64,000 nt of DNA from NCBI GenBank assembly GCA_963793825.1, contig CAWCBE010000010.1:1-64000 (forward strand), written 5' to 3'. Position numbers and translations under genes: made by a program. Of this stretch, positions 55,685-64,000 are shown piece by piece. This stretch comes from RYN-230 sp963793825. Its GTDB lineage: Bacteria; Actinomycetota; Actinomycetes; Streptosporangiales; Streptosporangiaceae. Numbering within the stretch: position 1 is the first letter of the stretch; each line of letters starts with the position of its first letter. Below the pieces are notes generated by a model. The model did not search any database and had not been told where the DNA came from. It saw only the letters and a program-made list of their open reading frames with translations.

Positions 55685-56116
55685 TTAGAGCACCCCTGGC
55701 AGTACCTCCTCCGACGCATCGGAGAAGGCATCCTCCTGCTCCGCCAGGTAGGACTCCCAAGCCTGGGAGTCCCAGATTTCCAGGCGCGTGTTGGCGCCGA
55801 TGACCACGCTGTCGCGGGTCAGCGCGGCGTATTCACGCAGGCCAGGCGGGATGGTGATCCTGCCCTGCTTGTCGGGGATCTCGTCGGACGCGCTGGCGAA
55901 AAAGACCCTGCTGTAGTCCCGTACCTTCTTCGCGGTCACCGGCGCGGTGCGCAGCTCGTCCGTCAGCCGGCCGAACTCGGCGACCGGGAAGACGTACAAG
56001 CAGCGCTCCTGCCCTTTGGTGATCACTAGCCCTCCAGCGAGTTCCTCGCGGTACTTGGCAGGCAGGAACAACCGGCCCTTCTCGTCGAGACGCAGGGTGT
56101 GAGTGCCCAGGAACAC
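55685..56116 (-). CDS. mraZ: Transcriptional regulator MraZ
   Basis: AbrB/SpoVT-like ring-forming regulator that represses its own dcw operon. 143 residues with two SpoVT-AbrB halves: MFLGTHTLRLDEKGRLFLPA and IPDKQGRITIPPGLREYAAL. The GTG start at 56116 is set by a strong GGGAGGTGAGGG ribosome site. First gene of the cluster; its binding sites lie immediately upstream. Confidence 0.95.
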   Translation of the reverse strand: MFLGTHTLRLDEKGRLFLPAKYREELAGGLVITKGQERCLYVFPVAEFGRLTDELRTAPVTAKKVRDYSRVFFASASDEIPDKQGRITIPPGLREYAALTRDSVVIGANTRLEIWDSQAWESYLAEQEDAFSDASEEVLPGVL

Positions 56117-56145
56117 AGGCCCTCACCTCCCGCCCCCCGGAGTAG

Positions 56146-56185
56146 CGTGCCCCACGGACCTCCACTGTACTCCACATTCCCCCAC
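56146..56185 (-). promoter_or_regulatory. MraZ box: four GTGG direct repeats
   Basis: Minus strand: GTGGGGGAAT, GTGGAGTACA, GTGGAGGTCC, GTGGGGCACG, with GTGG recurring exactly every 10 bp (CCAC at 56152, 56162, 56172 and 56182 on the + strand). Helically phased G-rich direct repeats upstream of mraZ are the known operator of this protein. The remaining gap to moxR (56186-56424) holds the divergent moxR leader with no clear promoter boxes. Confidence 0.8.
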
Positions 56186-56424
56186 CGTCAACGTCTCATG
56201 TCTCCCAGCTGCACCACCTTTGCGACGGATTAGCAGGTCAGCAGCAGGGAGGAAAGTGGGGCGGGCGGTGGGGAGCGCCATCCGGAAGGGATGGGCGGTG
56301 CCGGAATCGCGTACAACAGCGCCAGGACGTACTGTCAGAACGCAGCACCCGCCCGCTGGCCCGGCGTCCCGGGGCGGCGGAGGTGGCTGGCAGTCCGCGG
56401 CGGCCGGCTGACGAGGAGGACAGG

Positions 56425-57402
56425 GTGGTCGTGGAGATGGACACCGGCGCCGGGCGCGCGCTTGACGACCTGGTCGAGATCGCGCACCGGATCGGTGGCG
56501 CGATCGAGTCGGTCATCGAGGGCAAGCCCGAGGCCGTCCGGCTGGCGCTCACCGTGCTGCTGGCCGAGGGGCACGTGCTGATCGAGGATGTCCCCGGCGT
56601 GGGCAAGACGATGCTGGCCAAGGCCCTGGCCAAGTCCACGCACTGCTCGGTGCAGCGGGTCCAGTTCACCCCGGACCTGCTGCCCAGCGACATCACCGGG
56701 GTGAGCGCGTACAACCAGGAACGCCGCGAGTTCGAGTTCAAGCCGGGGCCGGTGTTCGCGAACATCGTGGTCGGCGATGAGATCAACCGGGCGTCCCCGA
56801 AGACCCAGTCGGCGCTGCTGGAGTGCATGGAAGAGCGCCAGGTGACAGTGGATGGCACCAGTTACCCGCTGGAGCGCCCGTTCATGGTGATCGCGACCCA
56901 GAACCCGATCGAGATGGAAGGGACCTACCCGCTGCCGGAGGCGCAGCGGGACCGGTTCACCGCGCGGATCTTCATGGGCTACCCGAGCGCCGAGGCCGAG
57001 CTGGCCATGCTCGACCTGCATGGCTCGACCTCGCCGCTGGACTCGCTGGAGCCGGTCGCCAGCGCCGCCGACGTCAGGGATCTCATCGCGGCGGTGCGCC
57101 GGGTGCATGTGGCCGAGGGCCTGAAGGAGTACGTCGTCAGCCTGGTCAATGCCACCAGGTCAGCGCCGGACCTACGGCTGGGCGCGTCCCCGCGGGCCAC
57201 GCTGCACCTGCTGCGGGCCAGCCGGGCCCGGGCCGCGCTGGACGGCCGGGACTTCGTGCTCCCCGACGACGTGCAGGCGCTGGCCGGCCCGGTGCTCGCG
57301 CACCGGCTGCTGCCGACGGCCGAGGCGATGATGGAACGCCAGCTGCCGGACCAGGTGGTGGCGGGGCTGGTGGAGCGGATCCCGCTGCCCCGGCTGAGGT
57401 GA
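56425..57402 (+). CDS. MoxR-family AAA+ ATPase
   Basis: 325 residues from the GTG at 56425, with GAGGAGGA 5-12 nt upstream. Walker A GVGKT (about 57-61), Walker B VVGDEINRASPKTQSALLEC, sensor ATQNPIEMEGTYPLPEAQRD and arginine-finger region RFTARIFMGYPS. MoxR ATPases act as chaperones for maturation of partner complexes; here the partners are the DUF58 and transglutaminase genes that follow. It diverges from mraZ. Confidence 0.94.
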   Translation: MVVEMDTGAGRALDDLVEIAHRIGGAIESVIEGKPEAVRLALTVLLAEGHVLIEDVPGVGKTMLAKALAKSTHCSVQRVQFTPDLLPSDITGVSAYNQERREFEFKPGPVFANIVVGDEINRASPKTQSALLECMEERQVTVDGTSYPLERPFMVIATQNPIEMEGTYPLPEAQRDRFTARIFMGYPSAEAELAMLDLHGSTSPLDSLEPVASAADVRDLIAAVRRVHVAEGLKEYVVSLVNATRSAPDLRLGASPRATLHLLRASRARAALDGRDFVLPDDVQALAGPVLAHRLLPTAEAMMERQLPDQVVAGLVERIPLPRLR

Positions 57403-57457
57403 CACGGCAGCTCCCTCCTGACGTACCGTAGGACGACGGGGCGGAGGAAGGGCCGGG

Positions 57458-58747
57458 ATGCGGGCGCTGTTCGCCGGATTCACCACGCGTGGCAAGTCAT
57501 TCCTAGGGGCGGGCCTGGCTGCGGGCGTGTTCGGGCTCGGCCTGGGTGAGCGGGCGCTGCTGTCCATCGGGACCGTCCTGGTCGTGCTGCCGCTGCTCGC
57601 CGTGCTGGCCACCAGCCGGGCCCGGTACCGCATCCGGTGCATCCGCCGGGTGACCCCGCCGCGGGTGCCCGCCGGGCGCAGCGCGGTGGCCGGGCTGCGG
57701 CTGGAGAACGTGTCCCGGCTGCCCACGGGCCTGCTGCTGGCCGAGGATGGGCTGCCATACCCGCTGGGATCACGCCCCCGCTTCGTGCTGGAGCGGATCG
57801 AGCCGGGCGGCTGGCGGGAGCTGAGCTACCCGGTCCAGTCCGAGACCCGGGGGAAGTACACCATCGGCCCGCTGCAGGTCCGGGTGGCCGACGCGTTCGG
57901 CCTGGTCGAGCTCACCCGCTCGTTCTCGACCACGAGCACTCTCGTGGTCACCCCGCCGGTGATCCCGCTGCCAGCCGCCCCGCTGGCCGGGAACTGGCGC
58001 GGGGAGGGCGGCGGGCGGGCCAGGACCGCGGATTCCGCCGGGGAAGATGACGTGATCCCGCGGACCTACCGGGACGGGGACGAACTGCGCCGGGTGCACT
58101 GGCGGTCCACCGCGCGGCACGGCGAGCTGATGGTGCGCCGGGAGGAGCAGCGCTGGCGGAACCGCGCGGTGCTGCTGCTCGACACCCGGGCCCAGGCGCA
58201 CAGCGGCTCCGGGCCCGGCTCGTCCTTCGAGTTCGCGGTGTCCGCGATGGCTTCGATCGGCGTGCACCTGGCCCGCGGCGGCATCGATGGCCAGCTGCTC
58301 ACCGCGGCCGGGCTCGCCACCGCGCCCGGCTCGTTCGAGGACGCGCTCCTCGACTCGCTCGCCGTGGTCAAGCAGGCGAGGCTGCTCGACCTGACCCGCG
58401 GCCTGGAACGGGCGCAGGGCGGGACTGGGGGGCTGTTCGTGCTGGTGGCCGGGAGCCTGGCGGCGTCGGAAGCGCGGCGGCTGGTGGCGGCGCGCCGCGA
58501 CTCCGGGCCGGCCATCGCCCTGCTGCTCGCGGTGTCCACCTGGGCGGGCCAGGGCGGCGACCCGGAGCAGCCTGCCGCCGCGGGCGCGGTGCTGCGGGCG
58601 GCCGGCTGGCGGGTGGCCCTGGTCAGCGCCGGGACCCCGCTGGCCACCGCCTGGCATCAGCTGCGTTATGCGCCGGGCGCGGGCCGCTACCCGCCGGCGC
58701 CTCCCGGGCCTGAGCCTGGCCGCCCGGCGGCCGGGGTGACACCGTGA
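57458..58747 (+). CDS. DUF58-domain protein
   Basis: 429 residues. Two N-terminal membrane helices (SFLGAGLAAGVFGLGLGERA; LLSIGTVLVVLPLLAVLATS), a beta-rich region, and the DUF58 core DDVIPRTYRDGDELRRVHWR, then STARHGELMVRREEQ. A VWA-like domain follows (AVLLLDTRAQAH). It is the usual partner of MoxR ATPases and transglutaminases. Overlaps the next gene by four bases. Confidence 0.92.
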   Translation: MRALFAGFTTRGKSFLGAGLAAGVFGLGLGERALLSIGTVLVVLPLLAVLATSRARYRIRCIRRVTPPRVPAGRSAVAGLRLENVSRLPTGLLLAEDGLPYPLGSRPRFVLERIEPGGWRELSYPVQSETRGKYTIGPLQVRVADAFGLVELTRSFSTTSTLVVTPPVIPLPAAPLAGNWRGEGGGRARTADSAGEDDVIPRTYRDGDELRRVHWRSTARHGELMVRREEQRWRNRAVLLLDTRAQAHSGSGPGSSFEFAVSAMASIGVHLARGGIDGQLLTAAGLATAPGSFEDALLDSLAVVKQARLLDLTRGLERAQGGTGGLFVLVAGSLAASEARRLVAARRDSGPAIALLLAVSTWAGQGGDPEQPAAAGAVLRAAGWRVALVSAGTPLATAWHQLRYAPGAGRYPPAPPGPEPGRPAAGVTP

Positions 58748-61140
58748 GCCGCCGGCTGACGGTGGCCACGGCCTTGGCCACGGTCGCGGCCTCACTGTCG
58801 CTGTACCCGGAGGTGAAGGGCGGCGTCTGGATCTGGGACGGGATCGGCGCGGTGGCCGTGGTGGCCGGGGCCGGGGCGCTGACCCGGCTGCGGACCCTGC
58901 CGGTCTTCTGGTGCGCGACGGCCGGGCTGGCCGCCCTGCTGCTGTACCTGAACACGGTGTTCGCCGCCGCGTACTCGCTGGGCCGCATCGTCCCGACCGG
59001 CGCTTCGCTGGCCCACCTGTGGTGGCTGTTCCGCCACGGGCTGGCGCAGAGCGCGCGGTTCGCGCCGCCCGCCCCGGCCAGCAGGCCCATCCTGCTGCTC
59101 ACGGTGGCGGGAATCGGCCTGGTCGCGGTGGCCGCCGACCTGATCGCGGTGCGGCTGCGGCGGCCGGCCGCCGCCGGGCTGCCGCTCCTGCTGCTCTTCT
59201 GCGAGCCGCTCACGACCAGCGACCACCAGGACCTGCCCGGGGCGATGCTGGTCTTCGCCCTGGGCTGGGCCGGCTACCTGGCCATGCTCGCGGCGGACGG
59301 CCGGGAACGGCTGCGTGTCTGGGGCCGACTGGTGACGGTGTGGCACCGTAGCGGGAGCCACGCGACCGCGGAACGCGGCGGCCCGAACACCCGTGACCTC
59401 GCCGCGGCCGGCCGGCGGATCGGGCTGGCCGCTGTGGTGATCGCGCTGTTCATCCCGCTGCTGATCCCGGGCCTGCAGAACCACAAGCTCTTCTCCGGCT
59501 CGCTCGGCGGCAGCACGGGCTCCCTGGTGGCACTGCCCGACCCCCTGGTGCAGATGAACAGCCAGCTGCACCGCACCGATGCCCAGCCGGTACTGACCTA
59601 CCGGACCTCCGATCCCGACCCGCAATACCTCCAGGTCTACGTGCTAAGCAATCTCAGCGCCCAGACCTGGACCCTGGTCCCGGCCTCGGGGACGCCGGTC
59701 CAGGACGGGAAGCTGCCCGGCGCGCCCGGGCTGGCCCGCAACACGCCCAGCACCACCGAGCACGCCCAGATCACCCTGGCCAGGGGACTGACCAGCGGCC
59801 AGCAGACCGCGAGCTTCCTGCCGCTCCCGTACCCGGCGCGCACCGTGGATGTGGACGGCACCTGGCGCGCTGACCCGCGGACGCTGACCATGTTCTCCGG
59901 GCAGAGCCTGTCCGGCCTCAGCTACTCGGTGGCCAGCCGGGAAGTGTCGCCCACCCTGCAGGAGCTCCAGCTGGCCGGGGCCATCCCGGCCAGCATCGCG
60001 AACAACTACCTGCGCGTGCCGGCCGCGTTCCAGCAGCTGACCGGCCTGGCGGAGCGCATAACCCGGGGACAGAACACGGCCTACGGTGAAGCGGTCGCAC
60101 TGCAGCACTGGTTCACCAGTTCCGGCAAGTTCCGCTACTCGCTCGATGTCAGCGAGCCGGACACGGCCCAGGCGCTGATCCGGTTCCTGACCGTGGACCG
60201 GCGCGGGTACTGCCAGCAGTTCGCGTTCGCCATGGCGGTGCTGGCCAGGCTGCTCGACATCCCCTCGCGGGTGGCGGTGGGCTACACGGCCGGCGCGCCA
60301 CTGGGCCACGGCCGCTGGGAAGTGCGCACCAGCGACGCCCACGCGTGGCCGGAACTGTACTTCGAGGGTGTGGGCTGGCTGCGTTTCGAGCCGACTCCGG
60401 CTGGATCGGGCGGGCAGGCCACCGCCAGGCCGCCGGGGTACTCGCTGCCCCCGGTGCTGGCCGCACCGGCCGGGGGGGTCAGCACGCCGACTCCCGCCGC
60501 CGACGGGACGCAGTCCCGCGCCTCGCGGGGATCCACCGGCGCGCTGTCCAAGCTGGAGCACCAGGGCGCGTCCTCCCCGGGGACGAGCACCGGGCACCCG
60601 GCCTCCCTGCCGCTGGGTACATTCGCGGTGACGCTGGCCCTGGTGCTGCTGGTCATGCCCCGCCTGGTCCGGGTGGTGACCCGGCGCCGGCGGTGGCGGG
60701 CCGCGGCCGGCGATGCCGGGCTGGCCGAGGCCGCCTGGCTGGAACTGCTCGACAGCCTGACCGACTACCGGGTGAGCTGGTCGGCCAGTGAGTCGCCGCG
60801 CGCACTGGCCAGCCGGGTCACCACGGCGCTGCGGCTGGAGCCGGCCGCCGCAGCGGCGCTGGGCCGGATCGCCACGGCGGCCGAACGGGCCCGGTACGCC
60901 CGCGAGCCCGCCGCCTCAGCCACCCTGCGCGCCGATACCGGCCTGATCCGGCGGGCCCTGGCGGCCCGGTCGGGGCGGGCCGCGCGCTGCCTCCGCTGGC
61001 TGCTGCCGCCCTCCTCGCTGGCCCGGGCCCGCAGCGGCCTGGCGCACCTGCTGGACGTGTTCGGCTGGATGGATATGGCCGGGCACCGGCTGGCCCGCTG
61101 GCCACGGCCGACGAAGCCGAAGCGGCGGGCGGAAGCGTAG
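58744..61140 (+). CDS. TgpA-like transglutaminase membrane protein
   Basis: 798 residues. About six N-terminal membrane segments (DUF3488/TgpA_N), a large extracytoplasmic region, then a transglutaminase core. The catalytic Cys is in RRGYCQQFAFAMAVLARLLD, the His in VRTSDAHAWPELYFEGVGWL, and the Asp would lie in the following strand. One more helix (TFAVTLALVLLVMPRLV) leads into a cytoplasmic DUF4129-like tail. The active site faces outward. Substrate unknown; probably cell-surface protein or peptidoglycan remodelling. Third gene of the moxR operon. Confidence 0.92.
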   Translation: MSRRLTVATALATVAASLSLYPEVKGGVWIWDGIGAVAVVAGAGALTRLRTLPVFWCATAGLAALLLYLNTVFAAAYSLGRIVPTGASLAHLWWLFRHGLAQSARFAPPAPASRPILLLTVAGIGLVAVAADLIAVRLRRPAAAGLPLLLLFCEPLTTSDHQDLPGAMLVFALGWAGYLAMLAADGRERLRVWGRLVTVWHRSGSHATAERGGPNTRDLAAAGRRIGLAAVVIALFIPLLIPGLQNHKLFSGSLGGSTGSLVALPDPLVQMNSQLHRTDAQPVLTYRTSDPDPQYLQVYVLSNLSAQTWTLVPASGTPVQDGKLPGAPGLARNTPSTTEHAQITLARGLTSGQQTASFLPLPYPARTVDVDGTWRADPRTLTMFSGQSLSGLSYSVASREVSPTLQELQLAGAIPASIANNYLRVPAAFQQLTGLAERITRGQNTAYGEAVALQHWFTSSGKFRYSLDVSEPDTAQALIRFLTVDRRGYCQQFAFAMAVLARLLDIPSRVAVGYTAGAPLGHGRWEVRTSDAHAWPELYFEGVGWLRFEPTPAGSGGQATARPPGYSLPPVLAAPAGGVSTPTPAADGTQSRASRGSTGALSKLEHQGASSPGTSTGHPASLPLGTFAVTLALVLLVMPRLVRVVTRRRRWRAAAGDAGLAEAAWLELLDSLTDYRVSWSASESPRALASRVTTALRLEPAAAAALGRIATAAERARYAREPAASATLRADTGLIRRALAARSGRAARCLRWLLPPSSLARARSGLAHLLDVFGWMDMAGHRLARWPRPTKPKRRAEA

Positions 61141-61211
61141 CCCGCGGCGGTCAGCCCCCTCCAGCACCGGGCACAGGGCTCGCGCCCGGCCGCCCGCGGC
61201 CGGGCGCAGGC

Positions 61212-61229
61212 CCGGCCGGTGCCGGCCGG
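61212..61229. terminator. Hairpin between convergent tgpA-like and DUF3040 genes
   Basis: CCGGCCGG, TG, CCGGCCGG forms a strong GC stem in the 137-nt convergent gap. Other GC palindromes flank it. No U-tract is present, as is common for actinobacterial bidirectional terminators. Confidence 0.5.
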
Positions 61230-61277
61230 ACGCACGCCGGTGCCGGCCTCAGGGCTGGCACCGGGCGGCTGGCCACC

Positions 61278-61697
61278 CTACCGGTCGCGCTCCTGGCGGC
61301 GGCGCCAGCGCTCTTCCATGCGCTCCATGAAGCCGGCGCGGGGCCGGGCCGAGCGCGCCCGCCGGTCCCGGGCCAGCCCGCCACGGGCCATCGCGCCTCG
61401 TCCTGCCGCCCCGCCGGACATGTGCCGCCAGCTGGACAGCGCCCACATCGAGCAGGCCAGCATGACCACAAACCCGGCCACGCCAACCACGGTGAGCTTG
61501 GAGATCACACCCGCTAGCAGCAAGCCCACGCCGAGCAGGAAGCCGATCGCCGCCTCGACGACCCGGCGCTTGTAGTGCACCCGGGGATCCTTGGCGCGCA
61601 CTGCCTGCGCGAACTTCGGATCCTCGGCATAGAGCGCACGCTCGATCTGGTCGAGCTGACGCTGCTCGTGCTCAGACAGCGGCACGGCGCCTCCCAT
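61278..61697 (-). CDS. DUF3040 membrane protein
   Basis: 139 residues, actinobacterial DUF3040. N-terminus PLSEHEQRQLDQIERALYAE, then DPKFA is the family signature. Two membrane helices follow (VEAAIGFLLGVGLLLAGVIS; LTVVGVAGFVVMLACSMWAL) and a basic tail (RARPRAGFMERMEERWRRRQ). Function unknown. In relatives it lies near dinB and the dcw cluster, as here. The ATG start at 61697 has weak ribosome-binding sequence. The 230-nt gap to dinB (61698-61927) includes an AT-rich block at about 61893-61926 but no convincing promoter. Confidence 0.92.
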   Translation of the reverse strand: MGGAVPLSEHEQRQLDQIERALYAEDPKFAQAVRAKDPRVHYKRRVVEAAIGFLLGVGLLLAGVISKLTVVGVAGFVVMLACSMWALSSWRHMSGGAAGRGAMARGGLARDRRARSARPRAGFMERMEERWRRRQERDR

Positions 61698-61927
61698 GAA
61701 ACTTCGCGCGCGGGGACGGGTGCGATGACTTCATCTCACGGTCCAGGGTTCTTTCCCTCAAGAATACGAGCCCGGCCGCAGTAGGTGGAAGGGTAGTGGG
61801 ACGGTAAAGGGCCGTCAGGTCACCATGGGTGGCCCCATCTTGTCCCGCGCGCGCCACGCCCGCCCTCCCGGGATGCCGGAATCTAGTCAAACGGACATTC
61901 GAATTAGATCCGTTAAACATGAGCATA

Positions 61928-63157
61928 TCAGCCGTCATCCAGCTGGTCCGGCGGCCCTGGCCGCCCGGACACCAGGGTGGCTGGGTGCACCGCCCCGGTC
62001 CCGAATCGCCCGATGATCCGGTCCAGGGCCCGCTCGGCATCGCGCCACCCTGAGGCCGGCTCGCCGAAGGCCAGCTGGGTGACCGCGCGAGAGGCCGGGA
62101 TGAGGCCATTGGCGCGGACCCCCACCAGGCGCAACCGGGCCCTGGAGTCCAGGCCGGAGGCCCCGTACAGGGCGCAGGCGGTGGCATAGATGGTGCGGGC
62201 CACGTCGGTCGGCTCGGGCAGCGTGCGGGACCGGGTGATGGTGGTGAAGTTGGCCAGGCGCAGCTTGAGCACCACCGTACGGGCGACGGCACCCGCGGCG
62301 CGCAGGCCGCGCGCGGTCCGCCCGGACAGCCGGAGCAGTTCACGGCGGATCACCTCGGGGTCGTCCACATCGCTGGGGAACGTCTCCTCGGCACCGATGC
62401 TCTTCTCCGGAACCCGGCTCACCACCGGGCGGTCATCCCGGCCCCAGGCCAGTGCGGCCAGGTGAGCCCCTATCGCGGCCCCGAGCTCGCGCTGCAGGGT
62501 GGCCACCGGGATCTCCGCGATATCCCGCACCGTGCGCAGCCCCAGCCGGGCCAGCACCTGGCCGGTCTGCTCGCCCACGCCCCACAGCGCGGACACCGGG
62601 AGCGGGTGCAGGAAGCCGAGGACACCGTCGGCCGGGACGATCAGCAGGCCGTCCGGCTTGCACCGGGCCGACGCGAGCTTGGCCACGAACTTGCACGACG
62701 CCACGCCCACCGAGCAGGTAATGCCCTGCTGCTCGGCGATCGTGGCCCGGATCAGCTGCCCGATCCCGGCCGGCGGCCCGAGCCGGCGGATCGCGCCGGA
62801 CACGTCGAGGAACGCCTCGTCCAGGGCGAGCGGCTCCACTTCCGGGGTGACGGACCGGAAGACCTCCATGACCTCACGGGAGACGGCCGCGTAGCTGTCG
62901 TGCCGCGGGCCGATGAATACCGCCTGCGGGCACAGCCGCCGGGCCCGGGTCACCGGCATGGCCGAGCGCACCCCGAAGGTGCGCGCCTCGTAGGAGGCCG
63001 AGAGCACCACACCGCGGCCCGACGTGGCGCCCACGATCACCGGGCGGCCAGCCAGTTCCGGGCGGTCACGGATCTCCACGCTCGCGTAGAACGCGTCCAT
63101 GTCCACGTGCAGGATGTGGCAGCCCGCGTCGGCGGCCAGTCCCGGCTCTGGGGTCAC
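61928..63157 (-). CDS. dinB: DNA polymerase IV
   Basis: Y-family translesion polymerase, 409 residues. Catalytic HVDMDAFYASVEIRDRPELA (about 20-39) and ALDEAFLDVSGAIRRLGPPA supply the metal-binding acidic residues. The helix-hairpin region is LWGVGEQTGQVLARLGLRTV, and the little finger ends near TQLAFGEP. The family's C-terminal beta-clamp motif is not obvious in the last residues (GRPGPPDQLDDG). Start overlaps the methyltransferase by four bases, so no separate SOS box is visible here. Confidence 0.95.
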   Translation of the reverse strand: MTPEPGLAADAGCHILHVDMDAFYASVEIRDRPELAGRPVIVGATSGRGVVLSASYEARTFGVRSAMPVTRARRLCPQAVFIGPRHDSYAAVSREVMEVFRSVTPEVEPLALDEAFLDVSGAIRRLGPPAGIGQLIRATIAEQQGITCSVGVASCKFVAKLASARCKPDGLLIVPADGVLGFLHPLPVSALWGVGEQTGQVLARLGLRTVRDIAEIPVATLQRELGAAIGAHLAALAWGRDDRPVVSRVPEKSIGAEETFPSDVDDPEVIRRELLRLSGRTARGLRAAGAVARTVVLKLRLANFTTITRSRTLPEPTDVARTIYATACALYGASGLDSRARLRLVGVRANGLIPASRAVTQLAFGEPASGWRDAERALDRIIGRFGTGAVHPATLVSGRPGPPDQLDDG

Positions 63158-64000
63158 CGGTACCCCAGCACGTGGAACTGGGCGGCGACATCGTGGAACG
63201 CCGGGTGCGTGGAGGCGGCCTGCTCCAGCGCCAGCAGGGCATCCGCGGCGCCCGGGTCCGCGTCCGCGAACGAGCCCGGCACGAGGTCGGAGAACACCCG
63301 GACGCCGTGCGCCGCCCCGGGCCGCAGCCCGGCTTCCTCGAGCAGCCCCACCACCTCGGCCAGGGTGAACCGGCGCGGTGCGGTCAGGCCAGCCCCGGCA
63401 GCCGGGCCCGTTACCCCGGGCACGGTCTCCGCCGCGGCCGCGCCGGGGGCGCGCACCGCCGCGAGCAGCCGCCTGGCCTCGTCGAACCGGCCGGCCAGGG
63501 CCCGGTGCAGCACCGCCGCGACCGCGCTGCTCGCCAGCACGCTCACCGCGCCCGCCGGGCGGAGCACACTGGCCACCGCGGTCATCGCCGCGGCCGGGGC
63601 GTCCACATACTCCAGCACGCTGTGGCAGAGCACCAGGTCAGCGCCTTCCGCGCCGACGAGCGCAGCCAGGTCGGTGGCGTCACCCTGGATCGCCCGCAGC
63701 GGCACCGCCATCTCGGCCGCGCGGCGCTGCGCCGCGGCCAGCGAGTCGGGGCTGGGGTCGATCACCGTGACCGTGTGCCCCTGGCCGGCCAGCGGCACCG
63801 CGAAGCCCCCCGTCCCGCCGCCGGCATCAATGATGTCCAGCCGGCCCCGCCCGGTCTGGGCCACCAGCCCGGAGATCACCGAGCGGAGGATGTCCCGGAC
63901 CACCACGGTGCGGGCGTCCGCGTAACTGTGCCACCGCTGCGGCGGGCCGCTCCGGTCCGGCGCGGCGGGCGCCCCGCCCGCCGCCGGGACCTGCGCCGCG
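63154..64000 (-). CDS. SAM-dependent methyltransferase (runs off the window)
   Basis: Class I methyltransferase. Motif I DIIDAGGGTGGFAVPLAGQG, then VTVIDPSPDSLAAAQRRA, AIQGDATDLAALVG and the motif IV-like LVLCHSVLEYVD. A C-terminal region carries RRFTLAEVVGLLEEAGLR. A GTG at 63906 could start it, but the frame stays open to 64000 and reads PPQRWHSYADARTVVVRDIL, which looks like genuine protein, with no start codon before the edge. The true start is therefore probably beyond the window. Substrate unknown. Coupled to dinB. Confidence 0.85.
   Translation of the reverse strand, partial: AAQVPAAGGAPAAPDRSGPPQRWHSYADARTVVVRDILRSVISGLVAQTGRGRLDIIDAGGGTGGFAVPLAGQGHTVTVIDPSPDSLAAAQRRAAEMAVPLRAIQGDATDLAALVGAEGADLVLCHSVLEYVDAPAAAMTAVASVLRPAGAVSVLASSAVAAVLHRALAGRFDEARRLLAAVRAPGAAAAETVPGVTGPAAGAGLTAPRRFTLAEVVGLLEEAGLRPGAAHGVRVFSDLVPGSFADADPGAADALLALEQAASTHPAFHDVAAQFHVLGYR

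Overview
This is a continuous stretch of chromosome from a high-GC Gram-positive bacterium of the Actinomycetia. The evidence is the extreme GC bias in third codon positions, frequent GTG starts, four-base ATGA/GTGA gene overlaps, and gene content. The window carries the trp-linked membrane protein, a his operon with a PriA-type HisA, polyphosphate glucokinase, TIGR03085 and DUF3040 proteins, Wag31/DivIVA, SepF and an ileS T-box. As I recall it, the overall gene order (gltBD, trp, his, dnaE, rluD, lspA, dksA-like, ileS, divIVA, sepF, ftsZ, mur/fts, mraZ) follows the Streptomyces core chromosome. I cannot name the genus.

Layout. 0-6.3 kb (minus): glutamate synthase gltB-gltD. 6.5-10.9 kb (minus): trpA, trpB, trpC, a Trp-operon membrane protein and hisI. 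10.9-13.5 kb: a mixed-strand island with a TIGR03085 gene, a decayed vapBC pair and ppgK. 13.3-19 kb (minus): hisD-hisC-hisB-hisH-hisA-ridA-hisF. 19-24 kb: aldo/keto reductase, a membrane protein, an ABC exporter and a DUF2254 protein. 24.2-27.7 kb: dnaE. 28-31.5 kb: a secreted six-hairpin-type protein, DoxX, VOC and WYL genes. 31.5-33.5 kb: rluD-type synthase, lspA and a dksA-like gene. 34-37.5 kb (plus): ileS behind a T-box leader. 37.6-56.1 kb (minus): the division and cell-wall (dcw) cluster. 56.4-61.1 kb (plus): moxR, DUF58 and a transglutaminase. 61.3-64 kb (minus): DUF3040, dinB and a methyltransferase that runs off the edge.

Functionally the window joins nitrogen assimilation (GltBD), two amino-acid pathways that share an isomerase (HisA/PriA also serves tryptophan when trpF is absent), and the machinery for septum and peptidoglycan synthesis.

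Three things stand out. First, at least a dozen single-base frameshifts are packed between about 8.35 and 18.75 kb, in genes that otherwise look fully conserved, and none were seen elsewhere; a local consensus error is the likeliest cause. Second, an ~87-bp GC-rich palindromic repeat is inserted in frame, in opposite orientations, inside gltB and at the N-terminus of hisH. Third, several genes expected in these clusters are absent although their neighbours abut or overlap: murF, murD, ylmD and trpE. Short tandem arrays (37 bp, 23 bp, ~57 bp) also occupy same-strand junctions, two of them supplying the stop codon of the upstream gene.
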